A stretch of 64,000 nt of DNA from DATBGO01 sp036558005. Its GTDB lineage: Bacteria > Actinomycetota > Actinomycetes > Streptosporangiales > Streptosporangiaceae. A program made the translations under genes and the position numbers. Of the stretch, positions 51,901 through 59,248 are shown piece after piece; the stretch's first letter is position 1; each line of letters opens with the position of its first letter. Location: positions 19,197 through 83,196 of the forward strand of contig DATBGO010000335.1 of assembly GCA_036558005.1 (NCBI GenBank). Direction: 5' to 3'. The notes below the pieces were generated by a model that saw only the letters and a list, made by a program, of their open reading frames with translations, did no database searches and was not told the origin of the DNA.

Positions 51901-54093
51901 GGCCGGAAGAAGGCATCAGGAACGCTGACGAAGCCCGCCATCTACCGGCCGCTCGCGGGGATCGTGAAGCGTGAGCACAGGAAGCCGTGGGAGCGATACC
52001 ACGCCGCGGTGGCATTGCGGATCCTCAGGCTTGCGGCGAGCAGCAGGCCGAACGCTGACAAGGCCAGGGAGATGCTGGCACCGGGCACTACCTACCCCAT
52101 CTCGTGGAGCACGACCCTGGCAGGCGGGAATATCGGGGAACTCGACATCCTGCGCAACTACCGGCGGAAAAAGGGCAGCAAGGCCAAGGGGGAAAAGCCC
52201 CGGCTCACCATGGAGCGGGCGCTCAAGCCGCTGGGCTACCGGATCATTGAGGCCGGCAGCCCGACCAACCCCAAGGAGCATGGCCGGGGTGAGAACAAGA
52301 TGCAGCTCGCCGACCTGTTCCTGGTCAACGAGTACTGGAAGACCACCCACAGCGGGATCGTGACGCCGGATACGGCCCAGCTCAAGCCGGTTGATGACGC
52401 TGAGCTGAGCGCGTCGAAGACCTACTGGAAGATCAGTGACCACAGCCCGGTGCTGATGCTCGGCTCGACCCAGGCGTTCGACCAGGCCCTCTACGGCGCG
52501 TTCGACATGGCGCCGACCGCCGAGCAGGAGGCGATGGATGCCAACCAGACCGCGTGGGACGAGTTCGGGAAGACGCTGTCCGGGCTGAAGACCGGCAAGG
52601 AGCCGGCCGTCGAGGACCAGATCGGCAAGATCAAGACCCTGCTGAATCAGCCATTGCCCGGGCCGGAGAACGTGGTGGCACCCAAGGTGCGCAAGCGGGC
52701 CAGGTCCCTCAGCGCCAGTATCAGGGGCGCGAAGGGCAACAAGCTCACCGACTCCCAGGAGCGGGCACTGGATCATCTCCCCGGGTGGGAGCCCTTCCAT
52801 ACCATCAACTTCGGCGAGGAGCCACCGGGCGCACAGGCGGGCAAGGAGCCGTCCGGTAAGGAGCCCTCGTCTGGCACCGGACCTTCGCCGGGCAAGAAGC
52901 CGTCCTCGGGCAAGGAACCGTCCTCGGGCAAGGAACCGTCCTCGGGCAAGGGCGCGCCGGGCAAGGGATCCGCGGGAGGCCAGGGCGGGCAGGCGGTCAA
53001 CTGGCCCACCGGCGAGATGGTGAACGTGAGCAACTCCTGCTATCTCGCCGCGCTCGTGCACGTGTTCGCGAGCCACCAGCGTTTCCGGAACCTGCTAGAC
53101 CCGAAATTGCACACGCCTGGTACTCAGGAGGGGATCGACTTCCAGAGGCAGAGCGGCCTGGCCGAACTTGCCGCCCGGCTGCGCGACCCGCAGGACACGA
53201 TCGGCGCCGACGACATGCGGACGTTCATGCACTATCTCGATGACCTCGGGGACATGTTGACCGGACCGCCCGCCAGCACGAAGAAGAAGAAGAAGTCCGC
53301 CAGCAGCAAGAAGAAATCCGCCAGTACGGCGCAGAAGAAAACTTCTCCCAGCGCGAAGAAGAAATCCGCCAGCGCGGTGAAGAAAGAGAAGGAGCCGGCC
53401 AAGCAAGCCTCGAAGGAGGAGGCCGCCAAGGAGGCAGTCAAGGCCACCAAGACCGGAAAGGCTTTCGGCATCCAGCAGGACGCCTCCGAGATACTCGAGA
53501 AAGTGCTCGACTTGCTCGGCCCGCCGCTCAGCATGCGGCCAAAGATCCTGAGCACGCTCACGCCGGAGGAAGGCGCGGCGTCCACGCAGGCCCACCGCTA
53601 CCTCACGATCCGGCTGCCCCTGGGCAAGGGGATCAACAGCATCGCCGACGCGATGGAGCATTACGCCGCGGAGGAGGAAGTGGAATACCAGGACGAACCG
53701 CATGGCAAGCAAATGCAGCTCGACACGCTGCCGGAGGTGCTCACGCTCGTCCTGAGCCGGTTCAGGCAGACGCTGGCCGGGCAGATGGAGAAGGTCACCC
53801 GGCAGGTGACGGCGCCTGCCGACCTGGACCTCCCTGATGAGTTCCTCAGCCAGCGACTGGTGAATTCACTGGGCAACCAGAGAGCCAGATACCGGCTGCT
53901 GCACGTCGTCCATCACGAGGGCGAGACGCTTCGCGGCGGGCACTACACGTCCTACGGGAAGCTCCCCCTCACCGGCGCCTGGTACCAGCACGACGACACC
54001 GGCGCGCCGGGCCTTCGCCGCGTCATCCCCGGCGCCCAGGATCTGCAGGAAGCGCTGCGGACCGGCTACATCTACGTCTACGTCAGGGCATAA
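48958..54093 (+). CDS. Giant DUF4157 - EEP-like - USP deubiquitinase protein, copy 1
   Basis: A 1711-residue protein, start GTG 48958 by homology with copy 2 (both begin [VM]-S-x-GRFAAR). Order: LQRSHGNRYVQRL block near 87-99; DUF4157 at about 198-275 with zincin-like HELVH (264-268); Lys/Ser/Glu-rich linker at about 290-425; a core with endonuclease/exonuclease/phosphatase marks WNINH (462-466), INEMN (Glu697), GGDFY (Asp867) and SDHSP (Asp1161-His1162); histone-like KKVPAKK tract near 960; GKEPSS repeats near 1295-1332; and a C-terminal USP/C19 domain with Cys1361 in NSCYLAAL, QQDASE at 1506, LPEVLTLVLSRF, His1662 in GGHYTSYG and Asp1679 in WYQHDD. No signal peptide. DUF4157 is linked to toxins of contractile injection systems; a ubiquitin-cleaving end implies eukaryotic targets (inference). 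Confidence 0.9.
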   Translation: MSHGRFAARIEHEAEPGPGRRASTAEQAGRDRAGGPGPVSAGLLPDSGPAGGGRAGNGILAGPGGRGGPGRGGRAGAGHPLAAGLLRLQRSHGNRYVQRLVGAPARAPELAVKPRLRLSRPGDRYEREADRVAAGLASAASEHTAGGPAGAAAAAGRVRAGTAPAGIARVARPGGTGGGVLDPALHRLIAGARGGGRPLPGEVRRGFERGLGAGLAGVRVHTDGRAAGLNRRLGSSAFTTGQDIFFGRGEYEPGGEAGREVLAHELVHVVQQAGGAGADSAGPLVQRGRTKKKGGKKPKAKPKRRDKDDDESSVSEKSSSEESSSEKSSLEESSDESSGDKRGSRKRQRSSDSEDEARPVKKLKRTKSQPAKRSRSDSSSSDDAKPKKVKAKKARLKKVKAKKVKAKKAEESAGESSEQEETTSTEIPVKYRSLKQMQEFLTRKGLTTDKEPGALSVGVVVWNINHLKAARGDDDNDDDDADIDDDEFDVDEAEVAGKTAKGGYQPKVIGKAMADLKKALGQPGDPLSTAIDEVLAGLDKAEKSKAVSNTRREVSQLKRDIAVLGQLDLDKVLTPGLDALAQRVKDGGKSPVEVRAQQLETIRLLGRVWKRLDRLRTFLITGDPRIAQKKAARASIRGGLNKSQKKSIRTAIDTLLAGLPITDLEIAVSALKRGTVVDLAAKTFFDSPAVNLVLINEMNLGITHLESAAERSKGKIDLSKGPIMLAKGKAVGKGAKRKSAVKTGAGDEEQQVAGRQYEYYPALHRTGGEQGLATAGTFYVSTAGEFAVQKGKKNTAIAWDKAGQTFRGIVVHRYKQGEQEFWAGVLHTTPAGKDLERTKIWPQIETPLARLNELAKHFKIPLLVGGDFYIPAEGIVKKPTQAQRKEILAASPGLLGLVKASNFARSLFLSALAADMHKPGTLTALIKSAEESRDPDKPGKGASQGTGTPGKKSSGKKAAAKKAPAKKVPAKKVPAKKSATAGRKKASGTLTKPAIYRPLAGIVKREHRKPWERYHAAVALRILRLAASSRPNADKAREMLAPGTTYPISWSTTLAGGNIGELDILRNYRRKKGSKAKGEKPRLTMERALKPLGYRIIEAGSPTNPKEHGRGENKMQLADLFLVNEYWKTTHSGIVTPDTAQLKPVDDAELSASKTYWKISDHSPVLMLGSTQAFDQALYGAFDMAPTAEQEAMDANQTAWDEFGKTLSGLKTGKEPAVEDQIGKIKTLLNQPLPGPENVVAPKVRKRARSLSASIRGAKGNKLTDSQERALDHLPGWEPFHTINFGEEPPGAQAGKEPSGKEPSSGTGPSPGKKPSSGKEPSSGKEPSSGKGAPGKGSAGGQGGQAVNWPTGEMVNVSNSCYLAALVHVFASHQRFRNLLDPKLHTPGTQEGIDFQRQSGLAELAARLRDPQDTIGADDMRTFMHYLDDLGDMLTGPPASTKKKKKSASSKKKSASTAQKKTSPSAKKKSASAVKKEKEPAKQASKEEAAKEAVKATKTGKAFGIQQDASEILEKVLDLLGPPLSMRPKILSTLTPEEGAASTQAHRYLTIRLPLGKGINSIADAMEHYAAEEEVEYQDEPHGKQMQLDTLPEVLTLVLSRFRQTLAGQMEKVTRQVTAPADLDLPDEFLSQRLVNSLGNQRARYRLLHVVHHEGETLRGGHYTSYGKLPLTGAWYQHDDTGAPGLRRVIPGAQDLQEALRTGYIYVYVRA
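51826..51900 (+). repeat. Lys/Ala/Pro-coding tandem repeat in giant gene 1
   Basis: Units of GCCAAGAAGGTGCCT encode AKKVP repeats, like the tail of histone H1. They separate two segments of the EEP-like core (GGDFY and SDHSP). Copy 2 has a shorter, different tract at this place, so the linker has evolved separately. Confidence 0.6.
52261..52509 (+). repeat. Near-identical segment shared with copy 2 (57355-57604)
   Basis: Over about 250 bases this segment differs from 57355-57604 at only about eight bases, including many conserved third positions, whereas the flanks of the two genes are clearly more divergent. It encodes the EEP motif ISDHSPVLMLGS. Recent gene conversion or strong selection are possible. 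Confidence 0.65.
52839..52951 (+). repeat. 18-base tandem repeats coding GKEPSS linker
   Basis: Repeated TCGGGCAAGGAACCGTCC units encode GKEPSS between the EEP-like core and the deubiquitinase domain. The last three units are nearly identical, suggesting recent slippage. Confidence 0.65.
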
Positions 54094-54121
54094 CAGCCGG
54101 GCCGCGGACAGGGGGGGCGTG

Positions 54122-54157
54122 ATGAGACGGAATGACGGCGCGGGCGGGCGGCGGTGA
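54122..54157 (+). CDS. 11-codon leader frame overlapping the second giant gene
   Basis: ATG 54122 opens MRRNDGAGGRR, stopping at TGA 54155-54157 in a GTGA overlap with the giant gene start at 54154. GGACAGGGGGGGCG lies upstream. It matches the leader of copy 1 in length, C-terminal GAGGRR and overlap, and the upstream G-rich tract is shared too. Confidence 0.5.
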   Translation: MRRNDGAGGRR

Positions 54158-57100
54158 GCCAGGGACGGTTCGCGGCCAGGACCGAGCCTGAGGCCGGGCC
54201 GGGGACGGCCCGGCCGGCCAGCACGAATGATCCTGCGGGTCATGGTGTGGAGCCAGGCGGGCGGGCCGGAAGTGTTCATCCGCTGGCGGCGGGGCTGCTG
54301 CGGCTGCAGCGCAGCCACGGTAACCGGTACGTGCAGCGGCTGCTGGCGGCACCTGAGCCGGGGACCGGACTGGCCAGTCAGCCGCGGTTGCGGCTGAGTG
54401 CGCCCGGTGACCGGTACGAGCGGGAGGCCGGCCGGCTGGCTGGCGACCTAGCCGGGGTGTCGCCGCCGCCCGCTCGCCCTGCCCGCTTCTCCCGCCCCGG
54501 CCGCGCGGGCGGCGATGGCGGGGTGGTGGATCCGGTGGCAGAAGGGCTGATTGCCGGGGCCATTGGCCGGGGGCGGCCGTTGCCGGAGGGTGTGCGGCGC
54601 GGGTTCGAGCGGGGGCTGGGTGCTGGCCTGGCGGGGGTAAGGGTTCATACCGACGGGCGGGCTGCCGGGCTGAACCGGCGGCTGGGGTCGAGCGCGTTCA
54701 CCACCGGGCGGGACATCTTCTTCGGCCGCGGTGAGTACGATCCGGGCCGTGGCGCGGGCCGGGAGGTGCTCGCGCATGAGCTGGTGCACGTCGTGCAGCA
54801 GACCGGTCGCGGCGGGAACGCCAGCGCGGACAGCCCCGCCACCCTGGTCCAGCGGGGCCACAAGCGCAAGGCTGACCAGGGACTCAAGGATAGGGACAAG
54901 GACAAGGACAAGCGCCGCAAGGACGACGATGAATCCTCCGGCGAGGCGGCATCGGCCCGGGATCCCGCTGCCCGGGAGTCCGAGGTGCCTCGGCAGTCCG
55001 AGGTGGCTGGGCAGTCCGGGGTGGCGGGGCAGTCCGCGGGCAGGTCCGCCAGCGAGAAGCCCAGGCGCCACATCCCGAGGCGCGTGCCGGGATCCCGCCG
55101 CGAGCCCGAGCCGCCCGTGCAGGTCAGCCCGGACAAGCCGAAGCAGGCCAAGCGGGCCAGGTCGAAGTCCCCGCCAAAGCCTGGGCCCAAGAAGCTCATG
55201 ATTGAGAAGCCCGTGGCCAAGAAGCCCGTGGTCAGGAAGCCCGTGGCCAAGAAGGTCACGCAGGCGGGCACCGTCAGCAAGCCCGCGGGGGAGGGCACCA
55301 GCCAGGCGAAGGACGGCTCCGCTGAGATCCCTGTCAGCTACCGCGACCTGGCCCAGATGACGCAGCACCTGTCGGCTCAGGGGCTCTCGACCGGTACGGA
55401 ACCCGGACCGCTGTCGGTCGGCGTCGTGGTCTGGAACATCAACCACCTCAAGGCCGGCGGCGATGACGACGAGGAGGATGCCGGTGTCTCCGAGGTCCTC
55501 GACGCCGAGGATCGCGGCGCCGGGGGCACGGCGGCCAGGGAGGAGTACCAGCCCGAGGCCATCAGCGCGGCCATGGCGAAACTGAGGGAGGCGCTGGGCG
55601 GGTCCGGCGGCGGGCTGCTCAAGGCCATCGACGGGGTGATCGCCGGCCTGGACAAGGGCAAGGGCAAGGCCATCGACGGGGGGGTCGCCGGCCTGGCCAG
55701 CCAGGAAACGAGCAAGGCCATCAGTGACACCCGGGGCGAGGTCAGCCAGCTCAAGCGGGACATCATCGTGCTGGGTGAGCTTGATCTCGACAAGGTGCTC
55801 AACCCCGGGATCGAGGCCCTGGCCGCGCGGGCGAAGGACGGCGGCAAGTCACCCGTCGGGGCGCGCGCCGAGCAGCTCGAACGCATCCGGGCACTGGGCC
55901 GGGTGTGGAAGCGGCTGGTGCGGCTGCGCAGCTTCCTGATCACCGGCGCGCCCAGGATCGAGCAGAAGGTCGCCGCGCGCACCACCATCCGCGAGGCCCT
56001 GACCAAGGAGCAGAAGCAGGCCATCAGCACGGCGATCAACACCCTGCTCGACGAGCTCCCCATCGCCGATCTTGAGATCGCCGTGAGCGCGCTGAAACGG
56101 GGCACGGTGGTGGACCTGGCCGCCAGGACGTTCTTCGAGCGCCCGGCGGTGAACCTCGTGCTGATCAACGAGATGAACCTCGGGATCAAGCATCTGGAAG
56201 CGGCGGCCAGCCAGAGCAAGGGCGAGGTCGGCCTCAGCAAGGGCCCGATCATGCTGGCGAAGGGAAAGGCGCTCGGCAAGGCCGCCAGGCGCAAGTCGGC
56301 CGTCCAGACCGGCACCGGCGAGAACCAGCAGCAGGTATCCGGCAAGCAATACGAGTACTACCCGGCGCTGCACCGGGCCGCAGGCAAGCAAGAACTGACC
56401 ACGGGGGGCACGTTCTACGTCAGCACGCACGGCCAGTTCGCCGTGCAGGCAGAGACCGAAAACAGGGCGATCTCCTGGGACAAGGCCGACAAGACCTTCC
56501 GCGGCATCGTGGTGCACCGGTACAAGCAGGGCAAGCAGGAGTTCTGGGCGGGGGTGCTGCACACCACGCCGGCCGGGAAGGACCTGGAGCGGACCAAGAT
56601 CTGGCCGCAGATCAAGAAGCCGCTGGCCAGGCTCAACGAGCTGGCGCGGCGCTTCAAGATCCCGCTGCTGGTCGGCGGCGACTTCTACATCCCGGCCGAG
56701 GGGATCGTGAACAAGCCGACCCCGGCCCAGCGCAAGGAGATCGTGACGGCCAACCCGGGCCTGATCGGGCTCGTCAAGGCGTGGAACATCGCCCGCAACG
56801 TGTTCATCGCCGCCGCGGCCGAGGACGCCCGCGCGCCAGGAACACTCGAGTCGCTCATCGCGGACGTGCAAAAGCAGGCCGGCTCCGATCAGCCGAAGGC
56901 CGCCCCGCAAAGCGGCGGCAAGACGGGGAAGGCGCCCGCGAGGAAGACCGCCCCGGCGCGGTCGCGGAAGCCCGCCGCCTACCGGCCGCTCGCGGGGGTC
57001 ATCAAGCCCGGGCACGACGAGCCGTGGCAGCGCTACCGCAGGGCCGTCGACGCCAGGGTGCGCCGGCTGGCGGAAAGCGACAAGATCGACCTTGACCTGG

Positions 57101-59205
57101 CCAGGCAGCTGCTGGCACCGGGCAGGACGTATCAGCTCTCCTGGAAGGCGACCCTGGCGGGCGGCAGCATCGCCGAAGCCGACATATTCCGCAACTACCG
57201 GCGGAAGGCCCGCGGCAGCGCCAAGGGCACGCCCAAGGCCGACAGCACGGCCAAGGACGCGCCCAAGCCCGGCCGCACAGCCAAGGACGCGCCCATGCTC
57301 ACCATGCAGCTGGCGCTTGAGCCGCTGGGGTACCGGATCGTGGCGGCGGGCAGCCCGACCAACCCGAAGGAGCATGGCCGGGGTGAGAACAAGATGCAGC
57401 TCGCTGACCTGTTCCTGGTCAACGAGTACTGGAAGACCATCCACAGCGGGGTCGTGACGCCGGATACGGCCCAGCTCAAGCCGGTCGATGACGCTGAGCT
57501 GAGCGCGTCGAAGACCTACTGGAAGATCAGTGACCACAGCCCGGTGCTGATGCTCGGCTCGACCGGGGCGTTCGATCAGGCCCTCTACGGCGCGTTCGAC
57601 ATGGCACCGGCCGCCGAGCAGCAGGCGATCGAGGCCAACCAGGCCGCATGGGACAACTTCGGGAAAAAACTGGCCGGGCTGAAGACGGGCGACAAGGAGC
57701 CGCCGGTCACGCAGCAGATCGAGGCGATCAAGAAGTTCCTGAAGCAGCCGCTTCGTGGCCCCGCCCAGAACGTGACCGTCGCGGTGCGCAAGCTGGCTCA
57801 GAACCTCAAGGCCAGCATCACCGGCGCGAACGTCAAACTCAGCGACGACCAGCGGCGGACACTGGAACACCTCGCCAGGTGGGAGCCCTTCTACACGATC
57901 AACTTCGGCGAACAGGCGCCGGGCGTCATGACCGGCGAGACCGGGACCGGCAAGGGAGGGCCGGGCACGGAGCCCACGACGCGTACGGAGCCGCCGTCCG
58001 GCAAGGATGCCCCGCCGGATAAGGGGCAGTTGCCGGACAAGGGGCAGCCGCCGGACAAGGGGCAGCCGCCAGGCAAGGCACTGCCGCCAGGCAAGGTCGA
58101 GCCGCCTGGCAAGGTCGAGCCGGGCAAGGGGGCGCCCGGCAAGGGATCCCCGGCAGGAAGCGGCAGCGCGGCGTCGGACGCCTGGGTCACCGGCGAGATC
58201 GCGCACGTGTCAAATTCCTGCTACCTCGCCGCGCTCATTCACGTGTTCGCCAGCCACCGGAACTTCCGCGATCTGCTTGACCCGAGACGGCATACGCCCG
58301 GTACCCGGCGTGGAGTCGACCTGCAGACCAGGAGCGGCCTGGCCGGGCTTGTGGCCAAGCTCCGCGACCCCAGGGAGACGATCAGCGCAGCCCAGATGGG
58401 AGCGTTCATGCGCTATCTCGACAATCTCAGGGACGTACTGGCCGACCCGCCCGCCATCCCGGCAGAGGAAACGGGAACGCTCCCGTCGGACTCGGGCAAG
58501 AGCACCAGCCTGACGACAAAGCAGGCTGCCAAGGAGGCCACCACGAAGGCAGTCCAGGCCACCAGGACCGCGACGGCCTACGGCACCCAGCAGGATGCCT
58601 CTGAGGTACTCAACAATGTGCTCGACTTGCTCGGCCAGCGCAGAGCGATGATGCCGAAGGTCAAGAGCACTCTCACTCCATCGGGCGGCGGAGATCCCAG
58701 TGTGCTAACGGACCGTCATCATACGATCACGCTGCCCCTCACCAAGGATGTCGCGAGCATCGCCGAAGCGCTGCGGAACTACAGCGCGACCGAGCGGGTG
58801 GCGTACGGGACACCGCCCGCCCCCCACGACAAGCAACTGCAGTTCTCAGAACTGCCTGAGGTGCTCACCCTCGTCCTGGGCCGGTTCACCCCGGATCTCA
58901 AGAAGATCGACACCCCGGTGGAGGCGACGAACCCGCTGGTCATCCCCGACCAGTGCCTCAGCCCGGGACTGAAGGAGACGCTGGCGGGCAAGAAGGCGAC
59001 CTACCGGCTCTGGCACGTCGTCTATCACACCGGGAAGACACTCGCCGGCGGTCACTACCAGTCATACGGGAAGGTCGCGTCCGGCCGCTGGTACCGGCAC
59101 GACGACCTGGGCCAGCCGGGCACGCGCCGCGTCCTTCCCAGCTCCGTCTCTGTCCGGCAGGCGCTCAGCACCGGCTACATCTATGTCTACGTCCGGGTGC
59201 CCTAG
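54154..59205 (+). CDS. Giant DUF4157 - EEP-like - USP deubiquitinase protein, copy 2
   Basis: A 1683-residue paralogue, 60 bases after copy 1. Order: LQRSHGNRYVQRL; DUF4157 with HELVH (208-212); a different linker (SEVPRQSEVAGQSGVAGQS, then KPVAKKPVVRKPVAKK); EEP-like core with WNINH (427), INEMN (Glu673), GGDFY (Asp843) and SDHSP (Asp1127-His1128); PPDKGQPPGK repeats near 1287-1331; C-terminal USP domain with Cys1356 in NSCYLAAL, QQDASE at 1479, LPEVLTLVLGRF, His1634 in GGHYQSYG and Asp1650 in WYRHDD. Domain cores are strongly conserved between copies and linkers are not. No transmembrane segment or signal peptide. Probable effector or polymorphic toxin acting on eukaryotic ubiquitin; delivery route not encoded in this window. 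Confidence 0.9.
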   Translation: MSQGRFAARTEPEAGPGTARPASTNDPAGHGVEPGGRAGSVHPLAAGLLRLQRSHGNRYVQRLLAAPEPGTGLASQPRLRLSAPGDRYEREAGRLAGDLAGVSPPPARPARFSRPGRAGGDGGVVDPVAEGLIAGAIGRGRPLPEGVRRGFERGLGAGLAGVRVHTDGRAAGLNRRLGSSAFTTGRDIFFGRGEYDPGRGAGREVLAHELVHVVQQTGRGGNASADSPATLVQRGHKRKADQGLKDRDKDKDKRRKDDDESSGEAASARDPAARESEVPRQSEVAGQSGVAGQSAGRSASEKPRRHIPRRVPGSRREPEPPVQVSPDKPKQAKRARSKSPPKPGPKKLMIEKPVAKKPVVRKPVAKKVTQAGTVSKPAGEGTSQAKDGSAEIPVSYRDLAQMTQHLSAQGLSTGTEPGPLSVGVVVWNINHLKAGGDDDEEDAGVSEVLDAEDRGAGGTAAREEYQPEAISAAMAKLREALGGSGGGLLKAIDGVIAGLDKGKGKAIDGGVAGLASQETSKAISDTRGEVSQLKRDIIVLGELDLDKVLNPGIEALAARAKDGGKSPVGARAEQLERIRALGRVWKRLVRLRSFLITGAPRIEQKVAARTTIREALTKEQKQAISTAINTLLDELPIADLEIAVSALKRGTVVDLAARTFFERPAVNLVLINEMNLGIKHLEAAASQSKGEVGLSKGPIMLAKGKALGKAARRKSAVQTGTGENQQQVSGKQYEYYPALHRAAGKQELTTGGTFYVSTHGQFAVQAETENRAISWDKADKTFRGIVVHRYKQGKQEFWAGVLHTTPAGKDLERTKIWPQIKKPLARLNELARRFKIPLLVGGDFYIPAEGIVNKPTPAQRKEIVTANPGLIGLVKAWNIARNVFIAAAAEDARAPGTLESLIADVQKQAGSDQPKAAPQSGGKTGKAPARKTAPARSRKPAAYRPLAGVIKPGHDEPWQRYRRAVDARVRRLAESDKIDLDLARQLLAPGRTYQLSWKATLAGGSIAEADIFRNYRRKARGSAKGTPKADSTAKDAPKPGRTAKDAPMLTMQLALEPLGYRIVAAGSPTNPKEHGRGENKMQLADLFLVNEYWKTIHSGVVTPDTAQLKPVDDAELSASKTYWKISDHSPVLMLGSTGAFDQALYGAFDMAPAAEQQAIEANQAAWDNFGKKLAGLKTGDKEPPVTQQIEAIKKFLKQPLRGPAQNVTVAVRKLAQNLKASITGANVKLSDDQRRTLEHLARWEPFYTINFGEQAPGVMTGETGTGKGGPGTEPTTRTEPPSGKDAPPDKGQLPDKGQPPDKGQPPGKALPPGKVEPPGKVEPGKGAPGKGSPAGSGSAASDAWVTGEIAHVSNSCYLAALIHVFASHRNFRDLLDPRRHTPGTRRGVDLQTRSGLAGLVAKLRDPRETISAAQMGAFMRYLDNLRDVLADPPAIPAEETGTLPSDSGKSTSLTTKQAAKEATTKAVQATRTATAYGTQQDASEVLNNVLDLLGQRRAMMPKVKSTLTPSGGGDPSVLTDRHHTITLPLTKDVASIAEALRNYSATERVAYGTPPAPHDKQLQFSELPEVLTLVLGRFTPDLKKIDTPVEATNPLVIPDQCLSPGLKETLAGKKATYRLWHVVYHTGKTLAGGHYQSYGKVASGRWYRHDDLGQPGTRRVLPSSVSVRQALSTGYIYVYVRVP
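57355..57604 (+). repeat. Near-identical segment shared with copy 1 (52261-52509)
   Basis: Partner of the segment in copy 1, with about eight differences in 250 bases. It encodes the KEHGRGENKMQLADLFLVNEY and SDHSPVLM region of the EEP-like core. Confidence 0.65.
58012..58146 (+). repeat. Tandem repeats coding PPDKGQ/PPGK linker
   Basis: Repeated CCGCCGGACAAGGGGCAG and CCGCCAGGCAAG units encode PPDKGQ and PPGKVE stretches that separate the EEP-like core from the deubiquitinase domain. It is the positional equivalent of the GKEPSS repeats of copy 1 but not the same sequence. Confidence 0.65.
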
Positions 59206-59248
59206 CTGGCGCGGGTAAGCTCGCCTGCCGAGGTAAAGGATCACGGCG

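Noticed and set aside
51826..58146. Tandem repeats that could look like a CRISPR array
   Set aside because: Units are short, in frame, encode Lys/Pro linkers and have no unique spacers; no cas genes are present.
55849..58206. 785-codon minus-strand open frame over giant gene 2
   Set aside because: Antisense shadow; the plus strand encodes recognisable EEP and DUF4157 motifs conserved in both copies.
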